This document shows, piece after piece, positions 11,355-34,719 of a stretch of 64,000 bases of DNA. This DNA comes from Tubulanus polymorphus. Taxonomy: Eukaryota > Nemertea > Palaeonemertea > Tubulaniformes > Tubulanidae. The notes under the pieces were generated by a model. It was not told the DNA's origin. It searched no databases and saw only the letters and a list, made by a program, of their open reading frames with translations. Each line of letters begins with the position of its first letter. The stretch's first letter is position 1. Position numbers and translations under genes: made by a program. The stretch lies in NCBI RefSeq assembly GCF_964204645.1, contig NC_134029.1:6776001-6840000 (forward strand). Reading direction: 5' to 3'.

Positions 11355-11362
11355 TATAAAAG
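11355..11362 (+). promoter_or_regulatory. Candidate TATA box upstream of the third GPCR
   Basis: TATAAAAG lies 70 bases before the start codon of the receptor at 11432. No other recognisable core element was fixed. A possible splice acceptor (TTTTAG) just before the ATG leaves open that transcription starts further upstream with a 5' UTR intron. Confidence 0.45.
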
Positions 11363-11431
11363 GTCTGACATCAAACCAATGAAAAGAGTCGAGGGTTAAT
11401 TTGTCAGTGTGTATTCATTTTAGTTCCAATT

Positions 11432-12511
11432 ATGACAACCAGTATTGCAGTTTGGAAAGAAGTACCGAACAACTCGACGGTAACTGACGTAGCGGTAACT
11501 ACGACAGAACTACCTTGGTGGCCATGGGACAGATACATTACTATCATGGCAATCTGGACAGCTTGGTCTATGGCTTGTACTTTGTTTTTTGGAACGGTCG
11601 GAAATCTTTTCTCGGCGGCACTTCTCTTCAAATACCGCAGTAAACCTCAAGCATGTGCCGTCTATTTGATTCCGCTCGCGTTGAGTGATCTAATGTTCGT
11701 CTGCTCCGAGGTTGTTGCCCAAATGCTCAATCAAACGCGTATGCACTTCCACATACGATTGAAACATTTGAATGGTATTCGTTATTGGAATGATGCTTCG
11801 TGCGCATATTTCAAATACGTTCCCTACGTCACTGAGTTCATATCGCCGTGTATCATGTTAATCATAAGTCTCGAACGCTGCGTCGTTATCTGGCGACCAT
11901 TTATCAACGTCAGCACAACGTTTCGTCGGGCTTGTGTTGGTCTCGCCGTCATCATACCATCTTCTTACAACTTCTATCAAATCTTAATCATTTCGAGAGT
12001 TGAGTACACCGTGCTTGGCATTACCTTCGTGAGTTGCCGGAATATGAAAGGCCCTGGGCTTTCCAGGTTAGCGTACTTCGAGAAAATGATTGAATCAATT
12101 TACATCCGAAGATATTTCATGACCTCGTCGCTGGCATTAACCAACGTTATAACGATATTCGGTCTACTTCGTGCCACGTACGAGCAAAACCGGGCCAAAC
12201 TCTCCTCCTCCAGTCAAAATCAGCAACGGTCGAAGGTGATAAAAGCTAGTAAACATCTGATCGTTTTGTCTGTGTTATACGGAATTCTCTACCTGGCAGA
12301 ATCGACGCCGTACGCCCCAAGCTCGAGTTCATCTTTTGCCCACTTGGCCAGGCTGAGGTTTGCCGCCACATGGCTATACCATTGGTCGTTTGCGATGAAT
12401 TTCTTAGTCTACTTTTTCAATTTGGAGTTTTTCCGAGCGGAGGTAATATTCATCCTGAGTTGTGGATGGATCGACAAACGTAAAACTTCAGCGCAAAGGC
12501 AGCAGCGATAA
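11432..12511 (+). CDS. Class A GPCR, divergent peptide-receptor-like (intronless)
   Basis: Intronless 359-residue seven-transmembrane receptor. The N-terminus carries an NST glycosylation site. Segment 1 contains the expected GN pair (TVGNLFSAAL) and segment 2 an LALSDLMF motif matching the class A LxxxD signature. A cysteine sits at the top of segment 3 (DASCAYF) and its likely partner is in the second extracellular loop (FVSCRNM). ERC replaces DRY, and segment 7 ends with NFLVYFF in place of NPxxY. A serine-rich stretch sits between segments 6 and 7. It is clearly a different subfamily from the inverted pair at 5.3 and 8.7 kb, although all three resemble invertebrate peptide or FMRFamide receptors and are clustered. 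The ligand is unknown. The start is the first ATG of the frame, 77 bases after the TATA-like box begins. Confidence 0.85.
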   Translation: MTTSIAVWKEVPNNSTVTDVAVTTTELPWWPWDRYITIMAIWTAWSMACTLFFGTVGNLFSAALLFKYRSKPQACAVYLIPLALSDLMFVCSEVVAQMLNQTRMHFHIRLKHLNGIRYWNDASCAYFKYVPYVTEFISPCIMLIISLERCVVIWRPFINVSTTFRRACVGLAVIIPSSYNFYQILIISRVEYTVLGITFVSCRNMKGPGLSRLAYFEKMIESIYIRRYFMTSSLALTNVITIFGLLRATYEQNRAKLSSSSQNQQRSKVIKASKHLIVLSVLYGILYLAESTPYAPSSSSSFAHLARLRFAATWLYHWSFAMNFLVYFFNLEFFRAEVIFILSCGWIDKRKTSAQRQQR

Positions 12512-12668
12512 TGCAATATCCGTGTAATAAATATTTGCATTCCATCAAAAAGAGGTTTGTCATGCAATCGCCACTAATCACATTTTCAATTAGTGTTGTC
12601 TTTTCGGGATTCATCCAAACATCAAGGTATTGTCTGCTTTATGTTATCAACCTAATCTACCTCGATAA

Positions 12669-12782
<114 letters not shown>

Positions 12783-12784
12783 GT

Positions 12785-15652
12785 TGATTCAAGTAATGTC
12801 GTAATTTTCAAGCTTAAGCCCCCGGGTTAACGTTGATACCGGTCTATGAAACAAGATCCCGGTGAATTACCACACCATGTAGACATGTACCACACCATGT
12901 AGACGGTTGTACCGTGCTAATATGCGCTATGGGAACAAACCCTCCCTTGAGAGTTACCGGCAAACATTATCGCGCCCAGAAGCTCAAAACATACGTCTCA
13001 CGCGTGTCATGTTTACGGTCAACGGTGACTTTTACTTCGATAAGCCGCTTGCGCTTGGCGGCCAATATGACGCGCGGTGGCTTTTGTCCACATGTCATTT
13101 ACTAATACACGCATGTAATGTCGTCGGAAATTCATGAATTTTGCCGTCATTGATTACGCCAAACAATCATTGTCTTTATTACGATTTTTTTGCACAGGAT
13201 TCCATTATGACATTGCAAGATCAAACAAAGGAAACAAAATAATGTAACATGTCGCATTGGAAAATATACTAGAGAAGACTCCTCTCAACTCGAATCCTAT
13301 GAAGTCGAAAATCCGTTCAACTGCAAATCTAGAAAGTTTTTTTTCTTCTGTCTCTTATGTTAAACCATATTCAAATTCACTCTAATCGAAATTTCTCAAC
13401 TCGAATATTCGTTCGAATTCGTTCGACAAAAATTACGTTCAAACTGCTCTAAACTTGAATATCTTAACGACCTCCCGGCAGCAACAGCAATTACTGGTTA
13501 AAACATGCATGTGTTTACTGCTTTGAATAGCAGGCTACCGGTAGTAGACAATACATCGGTCATGGAGACATTCGGTCATTTGTACTACACAATCTCCAGC
13601 TTGGTTAGCGATCCTAAATACCCGACAATTAACTGCCCGTTGCCCGTTCAGCACTCAAAAAAGTTCACTACGGTAATTTCATGATCGTTCATAGTTCTTC
13701 GCACCAAGTAAATTTACGTTTATCTTGCATCTTATTGTCAAACAAGCCATGTAGGATCGAATGTTTTATTGAGGTTCAATTTCCAATGATTTTTTACCAA
13801 ATTCGTCAAAGCCCCATCTCGAATTCCGCTTAACTCGATGATATTTTCTGGTCCCAATGAATTCGAGTTGAGCGGCGTCTACTGTATCCCAAGTAACTAG
13901 CTTCGTAAAAAAATATCAAAGATTTCTCAAGTGATCAAATTCTTGAACATATTTTCGTTTTATTCCACGAATCCAAATGCGCGCACTACCAGCAGGCACG
14001 CAGTCAGTTGATAAGAGATTTTAAGGATCACCGACAATATCGCCGAAGAACGATTCTAGACCCGATATCGCCGGCTTGATTACATACAATTACCGCTGCA
14101 GCTCACGAATGCAGACATACAGAGATGATAAAGCCATAGTGTATAATATATTTGCTCGGTCGATGACAAAACACAACGACCATAAATTGCAAGTCAACTA
14201 ACGATTAAAGGGCAAAATAGTTTGCCCCTGAGGACGAAAGAACAGAATTTTCTATCCACAGTATATATCATGTATATAATTGACTAAGAACTCGCATTTC
14301 TGCTACAAAGTAATACAACAGGTAAATATATACAGAATGGACGTACGTTGTACATAATTATGTAGATAAAACGTATTCAATTACGATGGACGGCAGTGAA
14401 ACAAGCAACAATCAATATCCAAAAATTCGCGAGTTCTACAATATGCCCCCAAACACAGAAGTTAGAAATAGATGATCGAACCACCTTTAATTATTTTTTC
14501 CCAAGAAAATTATAGGGAACAATTGTAAAAATATATCAAAGGTTGCAAGGCAACTTTGCATTCAGTTCCACGGTTTGATGTTTAAGGGTCAAGTTAAGTT
14601 CAGTAAATATTTGCCAGTGCAGTTCACTTATCATAAACTCTGCAATTTCGCATTTAATTCACCACCGTGGAACCACCTGCAGAATATCATAACATAGAAC
14701 TAACGCAACAGTACTTGAACACTTTCGTAGATAGAAAAATATAAATACATAAATCCCTGATCAATTCAGATAAAAGCTAGCATTCCACTATAGGTCTTTA
14801 AGTATGTATGGTAGAAAAACTACAAGCTGGACTGTTCGCATAATATGTCAAGATTTTTGCCATTTTCACCTAGGATTTAATTTCATAATGCTTAAAGTGT
14901 CCACATACTGGAATGTATGGCTTAGAAATCGGTATTATATTGCATAAATTCCTGGGCCCGGTTTTATAGACTGGTATTATCTTTTACCCTGGTTCTAACA
15001 CAATTGAAAAAGAATCGAGTTAACTCCTAGGTTAAAGATAATACCAGTCTATAAAACCGGGCCCTGGGTATTTTGAGATCAGCCCATGCAAAAGATAAAA
15101 CGGTAGACTCTGCTTAAGTTTGGACCATGAAAACTGGTCCAATTTTGGCAATACTCAAGTCGGATGGGTTATACATGTATTGGTAATTCTAGACTACTGT
15201 ATAAACAGACTATATATCGAAGTAAAATAGCACCCGAATTTTCGACAACAAACAACACAGGGTAACATGATACAAACATTTACCAACAAATCATATCATT
15301 ACACGTATTACTAATTCATATAAGAAACAAGCTACAGGCAACAATAGTTCTCGGGATTGCATTTTGGATATGTTGTATCAAGGCAAATAGTTAAATTCTT
15401 TGTACCCAACTTTCATCAAGATCAACTCGCAATAAACGAAGCTAATGTCATCGAAATACCGTACAACAGACAACCAGGACGAAAATAAGGGTCTCGGAAG
15501 CTCGAGAAACAAAAATCAACACAGTGGAAAAGCAAGAAAATATTGAACAGAATACGATAGCTTAAGACACCTTTTCGCCTGGAATATTTGTAATTATATT
15601 TTCACTTAGCAGTAACTATTCACAGGGTTTCGTGAAACAAGTTTTTTTCTCA
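12785..15652. other. Intergenic between the third GPCR and the STXBP4 3' end
   Basis: No gene supported. It holds a short duplicated 20-base unit at 12868-12905 (ACCACACCATGTAGACATGT-like), an element-like stretch from about 13265 to 13886 whose ends share CTCAACTCGAAT-type inverted sequence, and the compact MITE at 14954-15063. The STXBP4 3' UTR presumably enters from the right, but no unambiguous polyadenylation signal was fixed. Confidence 0.45.
14954..15063. mobile_element. Compact palindromic MITE
   Basis: About 110 bases forming an inverted repeat: the left arm starts GGGCCCGGTTTTATAGACTG and runs almost perfectly into its right partner for about 40 bases around a short loop. No coding capacity. 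The tip resembles the GGGACCAGTTTTATAGC end of the element at 54934-55152, suggesting related families. Confidence 0.8.
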
Positions 15653-15978
15653 TCAGTATAAAACGCTTGTGGCCGATAGACGATTATGCTTTTTCTTCCG
15701 GGCCGCTTCCCGGCGTTCATCCTCCGGGAACAGCAAGGCGACGCCTTCACTGACGGGGTGATAGTCACTAGCCGAAGTCGGTCTTCTGCCGTTGGTATGA
15801 TTTGACGGTGGGGGAAGCGTGACGGAGCGATTCGCATCTCGACTAGTTGTATTCAACAGTGTTTGTTTATGCCTGGTTACCGCCGGTGGCACCACCGCGG
15901 GACGCGCTAGGCTTTGCGACGACGAACTCTGGCGCGGTTTCGAAGCAAATTTTTGTCCGGGTGCGGCGACGGCGAACA

Positions 15979-26992
<11,014 letters not shown>

Positions 26993-27615
26993 GTTCAATT
27001 TCTCTGAAATGAAATCAACACGATAAACGATGATGTACAGACGCGTCAGAGCCTCAAAAATCTAAAACGTTCAAGTTCATGAGAACTGTATTAGATAATG
27101 CGTAAAAAGGGAAAGGACAATGCCAATGGGCAAGCCAGAAGGCTGTACTGAAGTGGAAGCCGATTGTCTACAAAAAGATAATGATGACACAGGCGCGTTG
27201 GAAGCAATTTTTAATGCCGATTTTGGACAGGTTCTACATATTACTGCGGCGAATTTACTTAACTTTTTTCAAAAAGATGGTATTCAAAGAAAAAAACTTC
27301 ATTCAATAAATTATTGCCGCGGCTATCGCCGCTGCAGTCACTGCACTACCAACTCCAACGTGACAGTGTCATAATGATATCGTATTCGCGACCAGGTAGA
27401 AGGCCGATCATCAGTGACGATGTCAGTATGTAACTCTGAATTCATTGGCAAAATACCCATCCATGTCCTACTCTCAAACACCCTATTCAATCATAGGCTT
27501 ATTATATTTGAAAAAGTGGCTATATTTACGACGGTTTTATATTGAATTTAGGATTATGGTCTAGAGAGGAGAGGATTAGTGTCAAGAGGGTGAGAAGAGG
27601 GTCCGTTTTTACCCC

Positions 27616-27841
27616 CTAGGAATAGGATTAGGGTAAGGTGAGGCTATATGTAGTTAAAACATCCGACTGATTTTCAGCGAGCTCAGTGGTCTAGTGGTAT
27701 GATGCTGTGCTAGTAAATTACTAGCCCGAGTTCGAGTCTGGCACTATCCGCTCTATTTTTCTCTAACTCTATTCTCAACACTTGAATTTTCTAAGTCGCA
27801 CACCCTAGTGCGCATGCGCAACGTGAATTAGCCAATCAGAA
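27616..27841 (+). mobile_element. tRNA-derived SINE, copy 1
   Basis: Carries RNA polymerase III promoter boxes: box A TGGTCTAGTGG at 27687-27697 and box B GTTCGAGTC at 27730-27738, in a tRNA-Gly/Glu-like head. The same leader (GGCTATATGTAGTTAAAACAT), tRNA part and tail (CTATTTTTCTCTAACTCTATT, ending near GCCAATCAG) occur at 52218-52441 (inverted) and partly at 51740-51905. A GATTAGGGTAAGG tract sits at its 5' end, matching TTAGGG-like starts of the other copies. Confidence 0.82.
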
Positions 27842-28659
27842 TGAAACGTCGTAAATATAGCTGGTGTCGTCCGTCTACGGCGTCGTCAAAATAGCCTGTG
27901 CATATATTTGACGCTTTCATGCAGGATGTTGGTTTAGAGGCCCAACAAACCCTGCTGATAGTGATACCACCAAAGTGAAGAACGTTCAGTACTCTATAGT
28001 ATTTATAAATGATCTGATTATTCAATTAAATTTAAAGAAAAACTAAAAAGCCAAAAGGTTGACACAAAACTAAAATTCACATAATAATAGGCCATAGACA
28101 GTAATAATAAATAGTATGAAAGCCACACTCTGACAAACGTGGTGAACAGATGATACGATAAAAACCCACTATTTACAAATTAAAAGAATTCTAAAATCGA
28201 GAATTTATTTATTGATACATTACATAGTATTACTACACAATCTAAAATATAAGAAAACGACGTTTCGATCTCCTAGTCCTAGAGAATTAGAATTAAGCCT
28301 CACCCAATTAATTATCTCTCATTGGGGATATATACACACAATTACTCGATTTAAGGGTTACACCCAGGGAATTTTTGTAATACACTCGAGTAGTAAGTAG
28401 TTGACAGCAGCTGCGTTTGAATTGAATCAATATAATTCAATTCAATTCAATTGGTATATCTCCACCAGATGGCGTACATTCTCAATTCAATTAAATTTGC
28501 TATATTGAAATTTATACGAAGCAAGAATAAATCACATGAGGTTAACAACCATCAAACATTTAAAGGCAAATAGATTTCGAAAATACAAAATGATGAACGC
28601 ATAAAAAGCGGCAAAACGAAAATTTTTGTGAAAAAATTAGCACCGGATCGTGCTGCCAC

Positions 28660-29197
28660 CTCTCGATGACCTTATGACGTCATCACGTAAATGATTCTCA
28701 TCCGCCATCATTCATGTCATTTCTTCGTTTTTCGGGAAGTATTCGACAGAGACTGGGCCGTTTAGACGTCATTTCGGGCCGCTATACTCATCGTCCGTAC
28801 GTCAGAAGCGGCTTAGAGATAATATGGATGTAATTTTACGGCGGTGGAATCGATTCTGTTAGCAGGACGTATGTAAAAGGGGCCACTTAAAAAACCTGGA
28901 CGACGAATGAAACGGTTCCCCCAAAAAACCAACCAAGTCGAAAATGGCCTTAAATCTACCTGCGCTACTCGATAATGAAATTGTGTTGTTTTCACACTAG
29001 TGTCGGGTAGTTTTGTCAGTGTCCGAAACATCGCCACTGGTTACTGTTTGGCCTCGAAAACACAAACATACACATAACAATAACAAAAACGACAGCTCCA
29101 CCAGCAGCCTTAAAAAAGGAATAACGGAACGTTCGTTTTTTTATCATCATTCATCGACAGAGTATACCGCCGTGGAATAGGCTTATTTATTGACAAT
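28660..29197. promoter_or_regulatory. Candidate bidirectional promoter for STXBP4 and UBL3
   Basis: The region has more CpG than its surroundings and lies between the divergent 5' ends. A full CRE palindrome TGACGTCA is at 28675-28682, a second GACGTCAT at about 28766-28773, and a CCGCCAT block (YY1-like) at 28702-28708. These sites suit a housekeeping CREB/ATF-responsive promoter. The transcription starts themselves are not visible. Confidence 0.4.
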
Positions 29198-32100
29198 ATG
29201 GGCTCGAGAACAACAGGAATTCCTACTGACAAGGTAAAGATAAGATTACATCCTCGATTGACGTGACTTTTAGTTTATTGTATTATTATTGTAAAATCCT
29301 CTTCTATACGTGCTTAAATGTGGTGTGTGGGAGTGTGAGGTAATTTGTGCACCTCCCCAAGGACACTCAGTAACTTTTTTTTACAGATTAAGAAGGATGA
29401 CAGTTTTGTAGTTGAATATCTCCTGTGTTTAACACCAGGGACAGTTGCAGTCATGGATATTATACAGTCAGGACTTAGATTTAGTCTGAGACTAACTTAA
29501 CTTCTAATTGTCAATGTAACAACTGGAGACCTGTCTTCAGATTTTAAGATCACTTTCGGGACTTACGTCACCACTGCAACTGGGCCCAAAATTTGGAACA
29601 CGCAAAAGCAATATTCTAAAATACTTATGAGCATTAGAAGTGACATGACGGTACGTGTATTCGATAACGAAAAGTTGTGGTTTGTCGTCATCAGTTCTGG
29701 TTTTTGGGGCTAACCAAATTCGACTATGCTCCAGATCCTGGCTAACCAAATTCGACTATGCTCCAGATCCTGACGTGAATCCAGGTGGTCTAAGGAGACA
29801 TCCATTATTCAAGGGCACATTTTGGTAAAATCTAAAAGGGAAATCTAAAGGGCTTCCAGAATGAAGCTTTTCTTAGTAATTTTCCCTCGAATATCTTTGT
29901 CAGTACCTTATGCCTCTGTGGGATCCACCCCATATGTGCTAAGTTTGTCTAAAACCCGATTTCAACTTAAAAGTCACTTCTAACTTCAACTGGTTAGAAG
30001 CTATGGAATATAATGGTATTGTTCTTGCTTTGTTGGACAATTTCAAGATTTTTAGAGCCAAAATTGGGACGTGAAGTCTTCACAATTTTACTCTCACTGG
30101 TACCTAAGATAGTACATGTACCTATCAACATTTCAATTTTGGTTTTGCTGTACCATGATATTGAGGCACCTATTAGTCTGTAAGAATGGCCGTCATGCTC
30201 TCCTTTTGACCGAAAAATTATTGAGTAGGCCTAGTGCTCTTCATCATATTGTGTGAGTTTTGACAGCAACGTCAACTTATGGCTTCTTTCAGTCAGGTGA
30301 GCTGGTATTGATTAAAATATCAGTGTGTTCTGATGGAGCTGCGAAGGAGGCCGGAGTCCGGTATTGGTTATTATATGTGTCGGTATGTGGCCAGCGATGA
30401 GAGTGAATTGCTGTAATCGTTGACTTCCCGTCTACCTCTGGATGACGCTTTGGACCTTTTTGTCTCGGATTCGGGTCACGCCGTGGCGATATCTCGTCAC
30501 TTGTCCATTATCTGTCTCAGACGCATGCCCTATCGGCAATGCGATCTGTTCTATATGCTCGTTTGAGACACCCTGAGTGACTAGTCTTGGCTAAGCTAAG
30601 CTAAGCAGGAATTACGTGATTCGTGTAGTGTTGTCCACATGTTGGTTTTAGAGGGGCTTGAATTTTGGTTTGAAGTCTCTCCTTCGAAATATTGACGATT
30701 AACCTAATTTTCAGTGCAATCTGACACTGGCACATTAACTATTGAACTCATATATTACATAGGCCCTAAGAATTAGATATGAAATACATTTGATTAGGAA
30801 AATAAACGTCAATTCACTAATCGTTATTTCCAAACGCCAACATTGATGACTTATAGTGTATATCAACACATACAGAACCCCTTATATAACACATATACTA
30901 GGTATCAATACATTATTGTCACGGTTTTTGCGGCGTCAAAAAAGCAATAATCAGTATATTGATAGAACAGTGACATCAATTTATACAGGGGCAGTAGATT
31001 TTTTAACTGGGGTAAATCATGTAAAATGACTGTGCTGACCACCCCTCTGAAACTTCTTATGGAGAACACTATCTTGGAGACATGCCTAGCATGAATCGAG
31101 AATTGATTCGGGGCCTATACGCTTACCGCTGGTGCTCGTCTTCCGGCACTTGTTCTGTCTAAACGGGCGGCGTATAATAGATTTATATGTATCTGGTATT
31201 GAGGGGGAGAGATCAGCTGAAGTTTAGCGTGGTCGGGGGTTACTATTGACAACAACGCTCATTGCTGCGCGCACACGAGTGTAGGGGCTAATAGGAAACG
31301 AGAGAGAGAGAGAGTTTCGAGACAAGAGACATAGAGACAATCGCAAATAGAGAAACATAACTGGTTACATAACTCATCTCTCAGTAATATCCGTGTATCT
31401 TCAATATAAGCCGTACACGTAGAAGTGGTCGAGTAGCGAGATTTGGTTAAATGACCTGACTGCGCCTTTATCGTCGTCGTACACCGAAATGAGTATTTTT
31501 TTATTTCGCTTAGGTTTCATTTGAAAAGCCAGATCGAAAAACAAACGAATTTGAAGGCTGGACGGGCGTTTAGGCTAGCTAACCTAGGTGACCCTTGATT
31601 TTTGCGTTGATAATATCATTACCATTACCGCGCGGAAAGTTGTTATTGTCGCAATCCATACGACGGTCAGTGTACTTCGAAAAGGATTCGTTGTCTAGTA
31701 TTAGAATCGGTAAATATTTCTAATAATCCTATCTCGGTAGGAGTCGCGTTGTCCTAATGCGGTCAGAGTGAACACAAGGTGCTGAAGCTGATCCTGAGGC
31801 CAATTGTGAAGGATTTAGTCTCACGATCCCAAAAGGGTATTTTATGTCCGAAAAGACAATATTAGGCACTCCAGCGCTGATATGTACCAATGATCTTTGT
31901 TGAGAAAATGAAAAAGGACACTGAAAAAAAATGATGAACTCATACGCAAAAAAAATGATGAACTCATACGCAAGTCGCACGAGTCCTTCTGGGTTGTTTT
32001 TTCTCTGGCCCTGAGGTGATTTGATTTCTTAAGTTTTTTGCTCGTTGGTACCTGGGAAGCCATGAAATTGAGTATGACCGATATTATCGCGGATTTTTTT

Positions 32101-34665
32101 TCTTAAGGCAACACTTCATTATTTCGTCGTAGCCCGTTCGTTGTATTTTTCGCCGATCTTAAAATGTAATAGAAGGATGAAGAAATTGTCGGTATTCGAT
32201 GAAATCAGTATTTCAGCGCTCTCACGTTAATCCAGCCTGCGCAAAATGGCCAAATTAATCCCTCAACATGACAAATTGAAGTGCTGCAAAGCTTTTCTGC
32301 GAGAGACTCAGTTACGCATCAGTCTTATGCTGTCTCATGTAGTAGTTATAGTAGGGTAGCACACAGTGCAGTGCGACTATGATCAAGAGCTGGATTTTGT
32401 TTTCTCAACAAACTGTAAGTAGTTTCCGTTTTATACTCGACGAAACTTTATGACAAGCGCGAACTCTTGATTATTTCACCGATTCCCGGTTTATAATTGT
32501 TCATTTCTAGATGCTTTTTAGATATACGATAAACTCGACCATTCGCGATTTCGTCGACATCAAATGTTTGTTTTATTATCTCTTTTTTTTTCTATTCGAA
32601 AATGATTTCGATCTTCTATACAATTCATACACGCTCATCGCTTTGTATTTACGGTACATGACGGATCGGGACGAGCGAAACATGGTGCGCTTTTGAATTT
32701 TGAATCATGTACATTCGATTCATCACATTATTTTTATCTTGTCGACAGGTTCATCAATTTCATACTGGTGATCATGACTTCTGCTGCTGTTGTTCATTAA
32801 TTTCTGATATTGTATGTAATATGACGATACACTACGACTGTATATGATCGTGTTTTCACATGATCCCTACGACTCCTTGATTCCTTAAAAACTCCATCTA
32901 AACAGAAGATGCTTTTAAAGGAGCTTGAAACTCCTTTGAATTGAGCAAAATGCCTGAAACTCCTTCAATTTTAAGATATAGGCAATTAGAAATTTTCGTC
33001 TGTTTGTAGTTGTACAGTAGACTATCCCTAAGTCGATACAGTTGGGACCACATTTTCTTTTTTTACCCAATTTGGCAGGACTTTACAAAACTCGGTGGTT
33101 TAGGAAATGAAAATTAAGGTATCGCGCTTCTGGGGGATGAGGGATGTGAAATGTTCACATTGTCAAAGTAGTAGCCACTTCCCTATGGAGATCATGGACT
33201 GATAGGGTAAAGAGAGACCCCCATATTTTCTCGTTGAAATCATCAGCAATGCTGACGTAATATATTTGTGTCCAGGCTCTGAAATCATTCGATCACATTA
33301 ATCTGGGACAGTCTATCCTGTATATCACATGTAGCTATTGGTGTCGGCTTACGTTCACATTGTCAAATTAGTAGCCACTTCCCAATAGTGATAGGCTAGA
33401 TCACACAGGGAACCATAGAGTTAAGAGAGACCTCCATATCTTCTCGTAGATATCATCCAGCTAGGCAATGCAGACGTAACATATTTGTATCCAGGATCTG
33501 AAATCATTCGATCACGTTAATCTGGGAGGTCTATCCTGTATATCTCATGGACGCACTACTGGTGTCGTCTTATGTCGCGCACTTCCTCTCGGTCTCAGTT
33601 CTTATATCCAATTATTGACGCCGTAATAGAATCATTCTCAAGCACGATACACTCGGACTAGGGTAGTGTGTAATCGCTTAATAGACTCAATGTAGCCTTA
33701 ATTTCGGGTTGAATTCTATTCATTGTGTACTGAACTTCTTAATAATATGACTTCTTTAATGAGAAACAATTAGCTACTTTAGGAGTCGACCCTACGATAT
33801 CATGTAAACGGATTTTGGGCACACATTTTATTCGAAGCACTAGTCAATTGAGGCTGAGTGACAGTAGATGCGGTAGACACGAGGCGAAGGTCAAATTTGG
33901 TTCATCATTAGGCCCAAATCAACAATTCGAAGGCTGCTGTCAAATGAGCTCAATTTGGTCCGTGAAAATGGCAGTCTGCCATATTTTACTGCGGGTCAGA
34001 TTATTGCAGGTGAACGCAAACTCGATTCGCTTGGTCAATTTTAGTCTTGAGTCAGTGGATTATAATATGAATGCCCGTTATAGTTATAGTTATAGGCTAA
34101 AAACAATTGATACCTTGTTTCTCCGCTCTGCTGAGCTTAAAAGTTGACCCGACCGGCCGCCTATCTACCCTATACATAACTTTTAAAGAAAATCGTGATC
34201 AATTTTACCATAACATATCGCTATAGAAATGAACTATTAACAAATTTTATCATATTTTACAAAAATGACCCGGCCGCTGCGAAGAAACAAGGTATCATTT
34301 TTGTTTAGCCTTAGGCATGGGCCACATACCATGACGACACGGATCTGATCCGCGCCAGTAACCCAGATTGTGGCTTACAGCGCTGGTGGATCCTCGCTTA
34401 CCGCAGTTGGAGTCGTCCGTTGCCGCAGTAGTATACAGTTACCCAAGTTCTCGTTTTAGTCGGATAGAATTTAATACTTCATCGATTCTAGCGAGTTATA
34501 TCCTTAAGCCAGTTATTATATTTCTATAATCGTTAATAAAATTTGACCTGTCGATTCGCGATTCAGTTCTGCATTTACCTATAAATCCATATCGATCAAA
34601 AAATTGTGCATTAAGAAAAAGTAGTACGTGTCAAGTTATACGTAATGATAACACAGTGTGCTGAT

Positions 34666-34719
<54 letters not shown>

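Larger units (their letters stand above)
27004..29197. other. STXBP4-UBL3 divergent intergenic region
   Basis: No additional coding exon supported; in particular no PDZ-like frame was seen on the minus strand. It contains the SINE at 27616-27841, short ATTCA-type simple sequence at about 28425-28455, and the promoter-like stretch listed separately. The plus frame at 27120-27374 (84 residues) resembles nothing recognised and is probably chance. Confidence 0.5.

Noticed and set aside
27120-27374. 84-residue plus-strand frame near the STXBP4 5' end considered as a gene
   Set aside because: No recognised motif, no splice context and no support beyond an open frame.
27677-27750. Possible functional tRNA-Gly/Glu gene
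   Set aside because: Same leader and tail recur in two other places and the acceptor stem does not close, so it is a SINE head.
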